From assembly GCF_028453695.1 (NCBI RefSeq), contig NC_135777.1:682001-746000 (forward strand): a stretch of DNA of 64,000 nt. Direction: 5' to 3'. Each line of letters starts with the position of its first letter. The first letter of the stretch is position 1. The stretch comes from Augochlora pura. Lineage: Eukaryota > Arthropoda > Insecta > Hymenoptera > Halictidae. Positions 1 through 13,310 of this stretch are shown here, in pieces. The position numbers and the translations under genes are program-made. Below the pieces are notes generated by a model, which was not told the origin of the DNA, did no database searches, and saw nothing but the letters and a program-made list of their open reading frames with translations.

Positions 1-720
1 AAAGAGGAGCTCGGGGGAGAAATCGATCACCAGACTTTCAGCGGTTAATTAAACTCCGAGTCATTAAATCCTACGCTAAATTTATCCGTTCTCACGGCTT
101 TTCCATCGACCCGGCTTCCAACGGATACACAATTGGCTTTTGGCTCGAGCTGCTCGCTTCCAATTGTTCCGAATGTTTCGTTGCCTAATTTTACTGAAAT
201 TTTTAACCGACTGCTCTAGGATGGAGACCAGTTTTGCAGTTCGATTTCTACGTCTGACGTGGTTTCGGGAAATTCCATCTACACCTAGTCAAACTCAATC
301 TTTTCGAATATATTATGATAAAAATGAATTTTCAAGATTGGTCAAAAAGTACGTCGAATAATTTGGAATATCTATAGAATTTGATAATTAGAAACGGCAG
401 CGTGGTTGCATCGTATCGACACACCGCTGGGAAGACGGGAAGCGCAGCGGGGTCAGAAAAAAAGATCCAACAGCAGCGATAGATTTTGTTCTTAGCCCGA
501 GATTATCCCGTTTTACAGGAAAATCCTATCGCGAAAGATTCATTGAGGCAATACTCACACCTGTGTTCCGGCAAGCTTCCCCGCAATCGCAATTGGCGTG
601 GGAGGATTTACGATCTTACACCCCCGCCCCCCAAGTCAGATTAGGCCGCCGCGGTGTGTAGCCGGGTTCTCAAGGAGCTGCTTCGCATAGGAGCTTTCAA
701 AGCGGTTGCCTTTAAAATGC

Positions 721-815
721 CTTCTTCTATTCGAGAAGAGAAGGGAAGAGAAGGGAAGGGAGAAGGGTGAAGGGAAGCGAAGGGCAGAGAAAAGAGGAGA
801 AGGGAAAGCGAGCTC
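721..815 (+). repeat. Polypurine tract (GAAGGGAA-rich)
   Basis: Nearly uninterrupted purines built from GAAGGGAA/GAAGAG-type words. Mirror-like polypurine runs can form triplex DNA. The minus-strand frame across it (641-868) is an artefact of this composition. Confidence 0.8.
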
Positions 816-2190
816 GATAAAGCGGTTCTAAAAGACGCCTGGCACGGGCACCGAGAAACCGCGCGCACAACAGAAGGAAGTTATAGTTTTACCCCCAACC
901 GATTTCGAACGAGCAAAAGGAATCGCGCCGCCCGCTTTTATTCTCATGTTATGATTGTATTTCGACGCACACTATACCGCAATATTACTTTGTCAATTTC
1001 CTCTTTACCGATTCCTCCGCTCCTTCTTCTTCTTTTTTTTTTCGCGAATTGAAAAAGGTTTCGAGAGGGTCGTCGAGGGTTCGGTTTAACAGCCCGCGCG
1101 GATTCGAGCGATGAGTTTTACTGTTTACCGTGTTTGTGTTTGCCCGGCTATCTTGACTCTTTCAAAGTATACCCTCGCAAAGGGTTTCTCTCGATATTCC
1201 GTGGAACTCGCGTCGCTGAAAGAGTTCGACCGAACGGCGGCGCGGACGCTCGAGATTTCAGTGGACAAGGTATTAAGAATAATCCCACCGGAAACTTTGA
1301 ACGCATTTTCCTGGAACTACTTTTACGAAACGCCTGCGCGTGACCTCTTGGAAAATGTCTCGTCGGGTTTTTGGACATTTTTCAACGCATCTATGCTGCA
1401 ACTGTTATTCTGTAAAAGCTTTAGAAGCGACGGTTTTTAAGTATGATTTTTAATCTGTATTATATTCAATTGATTAATGATCGATTCACGGGTTCGTAAT
1501 CATATATTATTTAAATAAATAACCTGTGTTTCAAACATGCTCTCCACCCTTCGCAATTAAGAAATTATAATTAACATTAGTTTTCTTAAAATAAACTTTA
1601 GTTTTGAATTACATATCAAAAGATTAATGTTTTAGATTGAAAGGAATCGATTATTTATTTTTATTATCTAACACCAAAATCGAGGCGGTACTTTCGCGGT
1701 AGACGAATTCGTACAATTATATTCGTGGAAAATTTCGCGGAATTTACCGAAGTGCATAAAACATGATTTAATCACCGGGTGTCGTGTGAGAAACGTTCTC
1801 CGGGGCAGTTCCCAAGACGCAGTAAACGCCGCAATAATTTGTATCCGCACAATCGCGAGAGGCAGGGATTCGAGAGAAAAGTGTTCGCGCAATAAAGTTG
1901 TTACGAGTCGGGCTCGACCGGTAATTTCCGGAGAGTTACTACGCGCGCGGGCGCGCGGCGGGGAGGGTGGTGAGGGTGGTGGTAAGGTTTAAAACGAGAG
2001 GACACTAGAATCTAATTAAAAGCGTTATCGAGGTAAACAGAGGTGGATCGCGGAGCGTGTTTACACCGTGCGAGCAGTAAACCGCGGCTATCTTTAAGAT
2101 CCCGAGTAATTATTTCGTAGGTTTACTTTATATCCGGCGCTTGGGAGTACGGCCGCTATTGACCAAGTGCCGAACACGACGATAAGTTCC

Positions 2191-2218
2191 GGGCGCGGGC
2201 GCGCGCGCGCGCGCGCGG
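2191..2218. repeat. (CG)n run
   Basis: Alternating GC with one GGG interruption. Such runs favour Z-DNA, and their survival suggests weak germline CpG methylation in this region. Confidence 0.9.
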
Positions 2219-3436
2219 TAAAGTGAAATAGGCGTGATCCATTCGCGAAACGCGAAGTCATAAAGGCGCATGAAGTACTTGCGGCCCGGGTACACTGTCC
2301 CCGGCGCTATACCCGTATAGATAAACCGCTGAGTCAAGCTGTTTGACTTGCACATTTCTAGCGGTGGTTGCCACCGCCACCTTCGAACGCCACCCGGCTG
2401 GTTATAAACGGGGGTTTTAAAGCTCCCTTAAAATTGGACTGTGGGGAATGAACGCACCTTCCCGTCGTTTTCCTCCCCAGACCCCCATGCCCCCTTTTCC
2501 ATTTCTGTCTCGCCTTCGACCTTCTCTCCTCGCCCGCTATTTTCTCCCGCTGTTTCTACTCTATTTGCCGCCTTCGATGCCGCGTTGATTTTTAGCTGCG
2601 TTTAGAAGTTCTCGCGCGCGTCTCTTTAACGAATGCGGAACATTTTTATTCTATACCTTGCAGCGAGAGCAAACAGTTTAAGGACATCTTTCGAAACGAT
2701 ATAACTTTTTTAAATGTCAACCAAGTATCCGTCTTTCATAAAAATTCCTGAGAAAACGCAACTTTTACGTGAGATTTTTGTTCTTTTTCCAAGCAACGGC
2801 AAACTTTAAAAATTGATCATTGTACAGTAAACTATATTCCCACTTGCAGACCTGACAAAAAAAATCGAAGTCATTTATTCCAGTTTTACAGTTTGGCAGA
2901 CGAAACTGTCCGCATGATCTACCGGGACACGCCCAGCAATCGATCGTATAAAATTCGTAAACGAGTGACGAGTTAAGCGAGCGCGGCGCGGGCAAAGTAA
3001 TGCGATAGGGTTGTCCCATTGCGCGCGGGTAGGATACAATTCCTGGATTGAAAGAAAATAGCCCGAAGGGGGGCGACGAGAGCGGGAAGATGAGTCTGCT
3101 CTAGTGACGCCCATAGCGCCGACCGTAATACTCGTAAAGAAGATCCAACCTGTGCGCGCTGTGTCTACGGATGCTGAGCCGTCAAGGGGGAGGGAGGGGG
3201 GTCGTGGAGAAAAACCAAACTGTCTCCTCTCTCTTTGCCTATTTGAGCCATGTCCGGTAAAAACTTCCGTCGCGCGTCCCGCGCTATCATTGCTTTTTAA
3301 AGCTCTCCTCGTCTCTCGGGTCTCCCCGGGCGGCCTCCTATTGCTTTTATTTGGTTTTCCTTTTAACGCACGCGTTCTCTCCCCCCTCCCCCATCCAGAT
3401 AGCGTTTACTCTAAATAGATATACGCGTCGTCAAAG

Positions 3437-3464
3437 CAACACACACACACACGCGCGCGCACAC
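3437..3464. repeat. (AC)n-(GC)n alternating purine-pyrimidine tract
   Basis: ACACACACACACAC followed by GCGCGCGCACACAC: a compound microsatellite that could adopt Z-DNA. Confidence 0.9.
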
Positions 3465-5288
3465 GTATCCGCGAATTTCGCGATTTTTAAACCGGAATAC
3501 CCGCTAAACCGTGCAACGGGGGAGGGGGAGGGGTTCGAGGGGGTGGCGGGGCGGACAGATAAATATCCCCGCGTAATAACGTTAATGGAAGGCAGTGTTT
3601 GATCGCGGTCTATCAGCGCGCGAAGAGAAAGTTATACGGTTGAATGGCCACCGGGCACGGCCGCGATTCGAACGGGAAACGTGCTACTAAACGATATGAA
3701 AGATGAGCGTAATAATTGTGTTTTATGACGGTGCAATTAACCATCGGCTCGATAGCCTCGAAAAACACTTGCCGAGAACCCCGCTAATTGCGCGAACACG
3801 TTTTAATCAAACAAAAAAGAAGCGATCGAAGGATCTCATCCGGAACGCGAAATGCCATTAACCGATCCGATCGATTTCAGCCTGTTTTAACATACGTTGG
3901 CGGCTACCTGCAATTTCTCGGTTTGCAGTGTCGCGGTAAATGTATTGAAACAATTGTTGAATGTAAGAAGGCGACACTGTACACAGTAATTTATATTTGT
4001 AATTTCTTTTCGAATTTTTATGAAACTACATCAAACTAAATTTGCACTTACTATAGTATTCTTTTTAGATCTTGCATTTTCTTGTCATCTTTAACATTTT
4101 CAAGTGCCGAATATTTATGAAGCGCTGTATTGCTTGACCAAACGAGTCACGTAAACCTTAACAAACACGACGACGTCCGACGAATTGCATTCTTCTCGTG
4201 TTTCGTTGAAAAGCAGTGCTTCCGAAGCCGTGAAAATTCGAAATTAAACATTTTTAATTTGGATTTTTCTCGTTTCCTTTTTCCGCGAGTACTTTGGCGT
4301 TCCGCTGATTAATTATCCGCCGCGCCGTTCGGTATCACCTTTCTCAGCCGCTTCTGCGGCTTCCCGTATAAATATAGACGGCGCGCATAATACGCGAGCA
4401 CCGAATCAACGCTCAACTTTAACGTACGTATGACGTATATAAAAGAAGTTTATGCCCTGAAAAACTGTCGAATTTTCGGTCCGCCTATTACCTTTCCCAC
4501 GGCGCCGTTAAACTCGAGCTGCCCCGCGTGTCCTCGGCTCGCGTAAATTCGCCGACTCGTTCGCAGCTTTTCATCTTCATCGCGCCGCGTGGGCTTCCGA
4601 GTGTCTCCGGGCATAGCGTGCGCCTAAATTGATTTCATGAATGCGAAACGACATCTTAAGAGGAATAGCTGCCGAGGAAGATATTTTTATTGGAAATAAC
4701 TCGGGTAGGCTTCCGTCGGCTCGCGGAAACGAAAAGCCGACGCGTGGAACCTTTATTGCAGCTGGCTGTCGGCTACGATTAAAAATAAAATCGGCTACGA
4801 TCGAGACCCGCCCGAAATGTTTTCGAATGGCAGGAATACGTAGCGGCGACGAAAAAGTGAAATCACTGGGAAAGCGGGGGTTACGTGCTCGAAACGCGAT
4901 CATTCTTAAAACTGACCATATTTTGGCGATATTGGCCGCGTATGAAAGAGATTCGATCTGACCCCGGGGCCGCCGTCGAGGCGGACACATTCCATCTCGG
5001 GGAAGACCTCCCTTTATACCGGGAGTAAGCTAGAAATATCCTCAGTTTTATCATTTCAGAGCCGGTCTTCATTTTATACGTTCCTCGGTTCTCTACCCGT
5101 CTCCGCGGCCTCTTGTGTTCCCTTAGTCTCTTTACGAACCGAGGGAATGAGTCGTAGCCGGGAGCTTTTTCCCAAGAGAAGCCACGCACGAAAGTGTTTG
5201 TAGCCTTTCGCTACTCGAGTTCTCTCCGTCGTCCTTGTCGAGTGTACGATCGTTCCCTCGTTTTCCGTCCGTTCCCTTATTTCGCCAC

Positions 5289-5328
5289 TTCTCCTCCTCC
5301 TCCTCCACCTCCACCTCCACCTCCTCCA
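5289..5328 (+). repeat. (CTC/CAC)n trinucleotide array
   Basis: Compound (CTC)n(CAC CTC)n repeat. It creates poly-Glu or poly-Gly runs in minus-strand frames, which are not evidence of coding. Confidence 0.9.
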
Positions 5329-5701
5329 TGACTTGCTTTTGCTTTCCAATAAATTAAAGGACCGTACTTCCGATAAGTGACAAATAAGAAAGACTTCGAC
5401 ACCGGAGTCTGCCATTTATTCCTCCGTATTATCTCTCGATCGCCGTGACGATCATATTCCCGTCGGCACAAAAGACCAGGTTCTCACTTTTTATACTTTA
5501 CGTTTAATTGGCGAACATGAATGGCGCTGCATTTGACTGAATGAAATTCTAGTATATAACTGGCTTTGATTATTTAAAGATGAGTTATTGTGTTGTTAAA
5601 TGAGCATTATGATGCACATTCTGACGTTCTCTTCTTTTCGCTAAGAACAGGTAACTAACCACTAACAGGTGATCAAGAGTCGTCTATTTGCCCTCGAACA
5701 G

Positions 5702-5709
5702 TGACGTCA
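5702..5709. promoter_or_regulatory. Perfect CRE palindrome TGACGTCA
   Basis: TGACGTCA is the consensus CREB/ATF site. A second copy is at 27165-27172. One 8-mer per 64 kb is close to chance expectation, so function is unproven. Confidence 0.25.
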
Positions 5710-6036
5710 ATGAGACAAATATTAGTTTAAAGGTATCATTGTTTGATGTTTATAGGGAACCGGTAAAACTGGGAATAAAGTTCGCACAGTAAAAGATCGT
5801 TTGTCTCGTTCCAAAGTGAATAAAAGACGACGTATATTGCGCGGTGGTATACGTGTATATGTATATAGGGTATACCCGTGGCGCTGCCGCCATTGTTAGG
5901 CGGGACTGCAATTTTGGTATACAAAGAAGCGTGCAGAGGAATCTAACGGAGACGGTTGCTGCGTCGCCGGGGCGCTCGCACTGCACATTAATTCGAAATG
6001 AGATTACTTAGGTACGTAAGAGGACTGTCTCCCAAG

Positions 6037-6066
6037 CCCTCCCTCCCTCCCTCCCTCCCTCCCCCC
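6037..6066 (+). repeat. (CCCT)n tetranucleotide array
   Basis: About seven CCCT units ending in CCCCCC. The complementary strand is G-rich (GGGA)n and could form G-quadruplex. Confidence 0.9.
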
Positions 6067-6181
6067 TGCACTGTTAACTTAAATTGAGTATCGTTCTCGA
6101 AATAATGGCAAAGTCTTTGTCACCTTTGCGCCCGAGATTTCGTCTCCTCATCAGCTCTACTTTCGCCCCCAACTCTCCCCC

Positions 6182-6408
6182 CTCTCTCTCTCTCTCTAAG
6201 TCTTGCCTTTGGACTCGTCCTCCCTACCCTCTGTCTCTACTTCTGAACAAACAGGCAACTTGGGTAGCCGGAATTGTTTCTAAATTAACAATTACGTTGT
6301 TAGAAAAAGCTACGCAACTGCTCGGCAGTTCTCCCTTCCCGTTCAATTTCCATACACAATGAGAATGACTGGGAACGGCAGGGAGAGAGAGAGAGGGAGA
6401 GGGAGAGA
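6182..6408. repeat. Inverted pair of (CT)n and (GA)n arrays
   Basis: A (CT)n run (6182-6198) and a (GA)n run (6382-6408) lie about 185 bp apart and can pair as an imperfect inverted repeat if transcribed. Confidence 0.6.
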
Positions 6409-8100
6409 AGGATGCGCGACGAAAGAAAAAGGAAACTCTCAATTACTCACTCGGGTCTCATGCATTCGGAAAAGTTTTAGCTGCTCGTCCCGGCAATCTG
6501 ATTCTAATTAACGAAAAATTAGGAAACTTTCGTTCTTCGTCGTTCTCGTTATTAATTCTATGATTGCTAAGTCGTATCGTGATCTTCTTTGTTTTTTAGC
6601 GGTTCGTATAACTTTGAACGTTAATTATGAGGTCGCGAGAAGTTGGGATCAAAGTCGACGAAGACTATTAACATTTTGACTTTTCTAGGAATTAAGAATT
6701 CGTCAACGTGTTATGGAGTATATGTTATGTAGGGTAGAACCAACAATTTCTTTGCATCGACTTTATAATGAGATGAATTGTAAATCCCATTATAGTAATT
6801 AATGTGGCTTAAACAGTTAAAATAAAGACTATTTAACAGGGTAATTCCAGTCCTGCTAGAATTCATATTTGTTTTGTATTATCGCGTGAAATTAGCAACG
6901 TTAATTCGTTGTTGCGTAGTCTAGAAATACTGTTGCCGAGAACACGAGCGAGCGATGAACGATCACCAAAAAAGATCGCCAAGGAAGGCTTAAAACGGAA
7001 GAAGCCGGCTAAACGTTCCCCATCAATTTTGGGCATCTCCGGGCAATCCAATCTTCGGGAATCTGTCCGTAAGATGGCTTCATGATTCGTCCGACGGTGT
7101 CCCTTTAACTGTAGGACGACGTCAGGAGGGACGGTCTTTAAAGCCGTCTGCGCCTTAAACGGATTCCTAACGAAATTTGATCGACCGAGTTTCTCTGGCC
7201 AGCGGTATGATTGGTAACCCGTATCAAGTAGATTCTCTAAACCAATCCGGGGGGAAGGAGGGAGGGAGAGAGGGGGCGATGGGGGCGCCCTCCCCTCTCG
7301 CAATTCCCAGCGAAACCGGTTTTGCCACGCAGCTGTTGGTAGACATTATCGTTCCGAGACCCTCGCGACTTCGCGCAAATCAAATGGCGGGGGCGCAGGC
7401 AGAACATCGGCGTTCAGCTTTTTCTTTGATGCCTTTTCGAGTTCTCGGGTATGGCAGAAAAGCAGTCGAGTGAGAGCCTCGCCTGGCCCCCGTCCCTCTC
7501 GGGCCAGGGCTTGCCGTTGGGTTAGGCGAAGGCAAGAGGGACGTTAGGGGAAAAGCTATGCGATGCCTCGACGCCTCGGCCCACACAAAGGTCTCTCTCT
7601 CCTCGCGTTATTGGCAGACCGCTTTACCACGTCACCCTCCAACACCCATTCTGAACGTGTTACGTCGAATATTTCACCGTACACCGCTGGCTCGCAAGAT
7701 TTTCTTTCGTTTTCCTCGGATAGACGAAGGAAAGATCCGTCACGTTGCTCGTGAAAGCCGATATCTTCTGTGTAACCCTTCGTAAAGTCGAAGCAATTCC
7801 GGCGTTGCCAGAATTTTGATGGCATACGGAGGATTTTAAGATCAATCGGTTCGGGATCGGACCGCCAAAGAATACCCCCGCCGAATCCTATGCGTGTGCA
7901 GATTAGCACCTATCGCGATCACTTTCATCCGGGAAAACGCCGACCATGCTTTTCACTTATTCCACGGGCTTTTCTCTTCGTATTTCCCGCGATATGCGAG
8001 GGGTGATCCGAATATCACGTGCCATTTATCCCGTAACGTGCCATTTCCTTCACAGCTACAACAATTGCTAATCCTTCAATTGGAAAAATCCTTTTGGAAA

Positions 8101-9180
8101 AATTAGTAAATTTATTCAATTGCAAAAGCTCCTCAGAAGAACGTTCGTTCAATTTTAAGAACTTATAAAAGCAAGAAATTTTTATTTTAAATTTTAATTT
8201 TCTATTTTATGAGAATACTTGACTGCTTATAAATAAAACGTACGACAATATATATTGATTGAACATGAAAAAAAATCGAGATTCTGCGATGGGAAAGTGA
8301 CATATCGTGTATCGCATGCAGCGACAGAAAATTCGAATTAAAAGAACTTCTACAGCTTCCACGTTTCTAAAAAAGATTAAACTGAATATTTATTCGATAC
8401 CTGAAACGCTAAATTAAAAACAACTGAATTTCGAAAATTGCAAACGAAATATTCATTACCGAAACAGAGTTACATAACCTTACATAATGATTCTAAACAA
8501 TCGTAAAAAATTTCCTTTTTGAACAAGTTCATTCAACAAAAAATATGTTTCATAGTATACAGTTAGTAAAAATTTGTATTAACGCAAAAATATCGCTGGC
8601 AACGTTATTCTAAATATCGGTAACATTGTATATTTCCTGTTTTTACGTTTCACCGCTCGCAACGGTAGTCTGCGCGCACAGCGCGTGATAAAAAATCGTA
8701 ACTCGAACCCTCTGTAAAGTTTCAACAATAAATCAAGCAAATCTCGAATGATTTATTTATTTGCTAATAGGGATGCAACTGGTAGGGACCTGGTGCTTTG
8801 TACAGCCGCGAACGGCGCAAACTGCTGGCGTGTACAAACAGCCGCGTAAATTGGAAAATGTTGCGCAAATATTACGGGACTAATATTTCCTATGCTTCGC
8901 AAGAAAAATAGTGGAGAAATACTTTTCATTTAGAAATGTGATCTACCATAATAAAATGTTGTGTCGCTTGAAACGTCGCACCACCGAATCGTTCGTATAG
9001 AAAGCTTTGGTAATTTTTGAATAATTTCTTTCGATTAAATTGTAATTTCTTTTGATTAATTTATAATTTCACAAAATGCACAGCAGCAAATTAATAATTA
9101 TAGAAACGCATCGTAATTCCATTTTTCTCTCGTGGTCATCCTAATTCCGAAATAGAGGAAGTAGAGAAGAGGATAGCATC
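8101..9180. other. AT-rich desert
   Basis: About 1.1 kb with many stops in all frames. ACATAACCT occurs at 8472. Nothing else seen. Confidence 0.65.
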
Positions 9181-9498
9181 GAAGGGTGTCCCTTTATTTA
9201 CCGCGCTGAAGACAAAAGTGTTTGTCCCTAGGGCCACCATTTAGAACCTGCATTTATGTTGTCCTGTTTCGCGGTTTGCAATTTACAGTGGCAACGGTGA
9301 TAGCACAAGACGCGGGGGCATAGGAATGGACAACGGTAGTTGGGGCGCGGACCCAGTTTTCGCCGAGGCAGAACAGAACCCACCCACTGTGGAGTCCGTC
9401 CGTATAATTGCCGCGTCTACACACTGAAATATCGCCGTTAGCTTAATTTCTCGGAAACATGTTCCTGTCTTCCCAGAAATTTTCTCTCTTTACCGCTC

Positions 9499-9523
9499 TT
9501 TCTCTCTCTCTCTCTCTCTCTCT
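9499..9523 (+). repeat. (CT)n array
   Basis: Twelve TC units. On the minus strand this is (GA)n, the motif bound by GAGA-type factors in insects. Confidence 0.9.
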
Positions 9524-9693
9524 TCCCGAGTCGGCAAAAGTTACGTAATACGAAGCACGGTTCATGAATATTTTGATCTACAGAAAAATTCTGCCCGCCG
9601 TAGAACGCGAGAGGCGGCTTTATCACAGTTCAATGTCGGCGCAATTTAAATACTATTTCTGGTTATCGGCTTCTTTTTCGGGAATAATAAAGC

Positions 9694-9730
9694 GAAATAA
9701 TAAAATTACTGAGGAAATAATAAAATTACT
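9694..9730 (+). repeat. Direct repeat, 17 bp x 2
   Basis: GAAATAATAAAATTACT occurs at 9694-9710 and again at 9714-9730 (period 20). Confidence 0.75.
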
Positions 9731-10917
9731 TTTTTGAAATTCTTGGTGGAATCTCTTTGGACCGCGTAAGAACTGAGTCATCGAACGAAGAAAGATTGAC
9801 AGTGCGACGTAAAAACGATCGAGTAGATTGCATTCGGCGAAGGTGCCCGATTTCCATTGACACAATTCCGTGAATCTTCGGAATTTTACGAGCTCTCCTA
9901 TAACACCGAATTACCTGTTGCATCTTGTTCAACTCACTTTAGTGATTGCGCGTGGCATTGCGAACGAGTGAAAATATATTCTTCGAACAGAGATAATTCC
10001 AATAAAAAAAACTAATTTCAAAAATAAAGTAAAAGCGTGTTCCCAGCTGGTCCGATATTAATATCAATTGTATTATCGCTAATTTTCTGACGCGATTTTA
10101 ATCGAAATGAAATAATAAAATATGTCTAAAATGGATAACAAGAAAGAAATATGTGCAGACAATTTATATGATTTTTAACAGGTTATATCACTTGTACAGA
10201 TTATTATTATTATTACAGATATCAAGCATTCGGTTTTTCCTCGATTTCGTCGCGTAGACGATAGAAAACCTAATTACAACATTTGAACTCCTAAAAGTGA
10301 TTATTCGAAAGGTAAAATATCAATCGAGCTCGCTGCAATATCGGATCGCCCCCGTATAATTGTTCCTCCCGAAAGAACTTCCGTTCCTTCTGTTTCAAAT
10401 AATTGCTATGAATAAAAGATGTGTAATACCCTCGAAGAAAGCTTACGCGTATCGAAAGAATTAGCTAATTGGCGGAAGCTTTTCGGGAAGGGAAGACTAT
10501 TAGCGGAAAAGGTTGTTTGGGATAGACAAAAAGGTAGATAAGCAAACTTTTACTTCCATTGTCTGCCCTGGAACAATTCGATTCGAGACGGGTACAGGTG
10601 GGTTTCTCTTTGAAGGCACCACCCAAGACAGACCTCCGAGGATATCTGGAACGTCTGCGATTCCAATGCGATCGTCGGATCTCTTTCACGACGCGAGACT
10701 TTCTGCTGCAATTTTCCGGCGCGGCGTCGATCTTTTCATTAAATTCGTCGGCCGGCGTACTTAAAATCGAATCGTTAATTAGCTGCGTCGCTGATAAATA
10801 CATTATATTGTATCAATATGCAGCGCGCGGCGCGCGGAACGGAAAGCTTTGCGAAACAGAAATCACTTATTATATTTTGTATTTTCTACGGATAAACATG
10901 CCGCGCGTATGAACGCA

Positions 10918-11181
10918 TCAGAAAACGCGAAGATGATTATCCGGCGTAATTAATATTTCATCGGGTCCGACGTAAAATTCGCCGGTTACCTTGTTTGATT
11001 CGATAATTACGTCCGCTGCTTGCGTTTCGAATTTTTTGCTGCCTCGTATTTTATTCAACTCCTGCGACAATTTTAGCAAACGTTTATTAATCGAAGGATC
11101 GATACGCGAGTAATAATTGTACACCACTATGACACTATTTGTAACTAAAAAATTGTATGCAAATGTATATTTTTGTTGGAT
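10918..11181 (-). CDS. Candidate terminal exon or gene fragment, unknown product
   Basis: An open frame on the minus strand runs from just after a stop at 11182-11184 to TGA at 10918-10920, about 87 codons. It contains no ATG, so it could only be a 3'-terminal exon or a relic. The frame has varied, protein-like composition: a hydrophobic stretch (about 11120-11180), then a charged, amphipathic segment with LLKLSQELNKIR, then an acidic C-terminus ending PDNHLRVF. Unlike most frames here, it is not simple-repeat driven and has no long frame opposite. AG acceptors exist at about 11132-11150 on the minus strand but with a poor pyrimidine tract. No AATAAA is seen just downstream. I do not recognise the family. 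A chance frame remains possible. Confidence 0.22.
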   Translation of the reverse strand: MQQKYTFAYNFLVTNSVIVVYNYYSRIDPSINKRLLKLSQELNKIRGSKKFETQAADVIIESNKVTGEFYVGPDEILITPDNHLRVF

Positions 11182-11250
11182 TTAAAAATTCAAAAGGATT
11201 TTCAACGATTTTAAAGATTCAAAAAGATTTTTAACGATTTTAAAAATTCA
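11181..11250 (+). repeat. 30-bp tandem repeat x 2.4
   Basis: TTTAAAAATTCAAAAGGATT and TTCAACGATT (11181-11210) are followed by a close copy (11211-11240) and a partial third. The units differ at a few positions. It lies just upstream, on the minus strand, of the candidate exon at 10918. Confidence 0.7.
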
Positions 11251-13300
11251 TTCTCGGTTTTACATATTTTGCATAATGCGTACACTTTGCGCATTTATAT
11301 TTAAAAAGCAATTTTAACAAACAAACGTCGCCAATTAACGACATTAAATTTGGACAAAATGCTGGTAATTTATTGTCACGCGAACGATTACGTATTGAAA
11401 TAATTGTGAAAAGTGAAGAATTTTATACGCATGAACTTCTATTAATTACGTTTAATTGACATCGTCGATATGCAGACGTTCATTTGTACCAGCAAGAAAA
11501 AAATGTATTGAAAAGGATCGCAATTATAATAATTGTGATGGTCGGTAGATTAGCGGCGACACGTGCAATCAAGTAATGAACGTTTACTTTCGTACAGTCT
11601 GCACTGCCACGATTGTTTCACGTACAGTTGACATCAATAGCTTATGCGCTTATTATTTGATTCCGCTTCTTGTTTATTGTATGCCACAAAGCTCCGCTCG
11701 TTATTCTATCTGCGGTCGAAACTTCCTCGCTGATTATTATTATCGTTATTAGATACACGGATAGGAGACGTTCTCTTAGGAATACCACGCCGTATCAAAA
11801 TTCATCATAACTCCCACGTAACGAGATACTTATCGTTAAGGGTGCCTTCAAATTGCTGCTCATTGTTCTGCCCTTATCTTCCTACCGATTGCAATGTATG
11901 CCGGGATCACAGGAAAATTTCATAAAAGGACGTCTTGAATTATTCATGGACGTATTTTTATGGTTCTGTCCACGGATACATGTTGCTCGCTACGACGTGC
12001 ACTAACTACCAGTCGTTCGCTTTATACGTTTGCTATAGTGCGCGCTATCCAATTGTCTGCTCCTGGTTGCATAGGTGTTGGAGATAATACGGAATGAATA
12101 GCAGCTAATCGAATTAAAATTATACCGTACGATTTTAATCGGATAATAAATTGAACCGTTTGCTTTTTTTTTAAATAGAACAGAATAATTCAGAAACCAA
12201 AGAAATTATAAATCTTTGTTAATCTTGGAATCTGGGTTATGTTTGAAGGAGATCGAAAATGTTAATCGAATTTATTTTTAAACAAAACCACCGTTCCCGG
12301 AAAATCCAATTCGAAAAGTTGTTAAACCCGAGCACCCTTCAGTAGTAACCAATAGTCGTAAACCTGAAGTATTTCGAACGAGGTGGAGACTATTTTAGCC
12401 GGCGCTGTAACACACTTGGCCCAAATGTTCGTCTATTACTGGTTATTTCTATCGCTATTAGCGTTCATAAACGTTAATCGCGGAATTTCCAGCCGTCCAC
12501 ACTATTTCCGCGAGCCTTTAGGTGAACGACAGGGACTCCGTTTAATGGCGATCTTTTCCACGCCGATCCGCGACGATTGTCTAGAATATAGTTAAACTTA
12601 TGTATAAATAGCATAAAATGGATTCATTAAAATAATTGGATATTCTTTCAATTCATAACCCAATCGATAAAATTGATAAAATTAATAGAAAGACAAAAGT
12701 TGATATTTAAGACATGTTATATTATTTAATCAATTGAGAATAGGTAAAATTAGAATAATTTCAATATTAGAAATTAAAGATAGTAATATTAAAATCTGAA
12801 CATTAAATTATATTTTCTTTGAATTTTTGAACACTATTTTCTCAAATTCACTGTTTCCCTTTTATATGCAAATAAATTCACCGATGGAAAAATCTCAAAT
12901 TCCATGAATATTACGTTACGAATGAAAACTGGATGACACAAATGGATTCATGGTATATATTAATGGATCCACATTATATATGTATATAAATGGGTTTCTT
13001 TTCGTTCCGTAGTCAACCAACGAATTATCGAAACATTTTTTCCCATTAAATTATTCGTAGCAGTGGGCAACGTGAACCGTAAACTGTGTTACGCTAAAGC
13101 TCGTTTCGAGAAACCATAACCCATGATACGGAGGGAGCTCGCTGGGGAATCAGGCCCACAGGGATTCAGCTAACAGACCCGTTAATGACTGCGTCGCGTC
13201 TTGAGGTTTACGATGCGTCAACCACCGATGAATATAACAGCCGGAACGCTGAAACGTGCGTATTTCCCAAAAATATGCAACTAGCTGTTTCAATGCACAG
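11251..13300. other. AT-rich DNA, no gene seen
   Basis: Long stretches of A and T words (notably 12600-13020). The only frame, 12383-12595, has no features. No repeats of note before the MITE at 13311. Confidence 0.6.
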
Positions 13301-13310
13301 CTACTGCATT

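Larger units (their letters stand above)
1..5480. other. No gene seen: mixed CpG-rich/AT-rich DNA
   Basis: Beyond the listed simple repeats I see no exon or RNA gene. The longest frames (1111-1440 plus; 4577-4990 minus, 137 codons) each overlap open frames on the opposite strand (1148-1378, 4641-4961) and have no recognisable motif. 1441-1680 is AT-rich. Confidence 0.6.
5481..8100. other. No gene seen: CpG-rich DNA with chance frames
   Basis: Minus frames at 6863-7303 (146 codons) and 7556-7909 overlap plus frames of similar size and show low-complexity starts. No splice-bounded exon is convincing. Confidence 0.55.
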
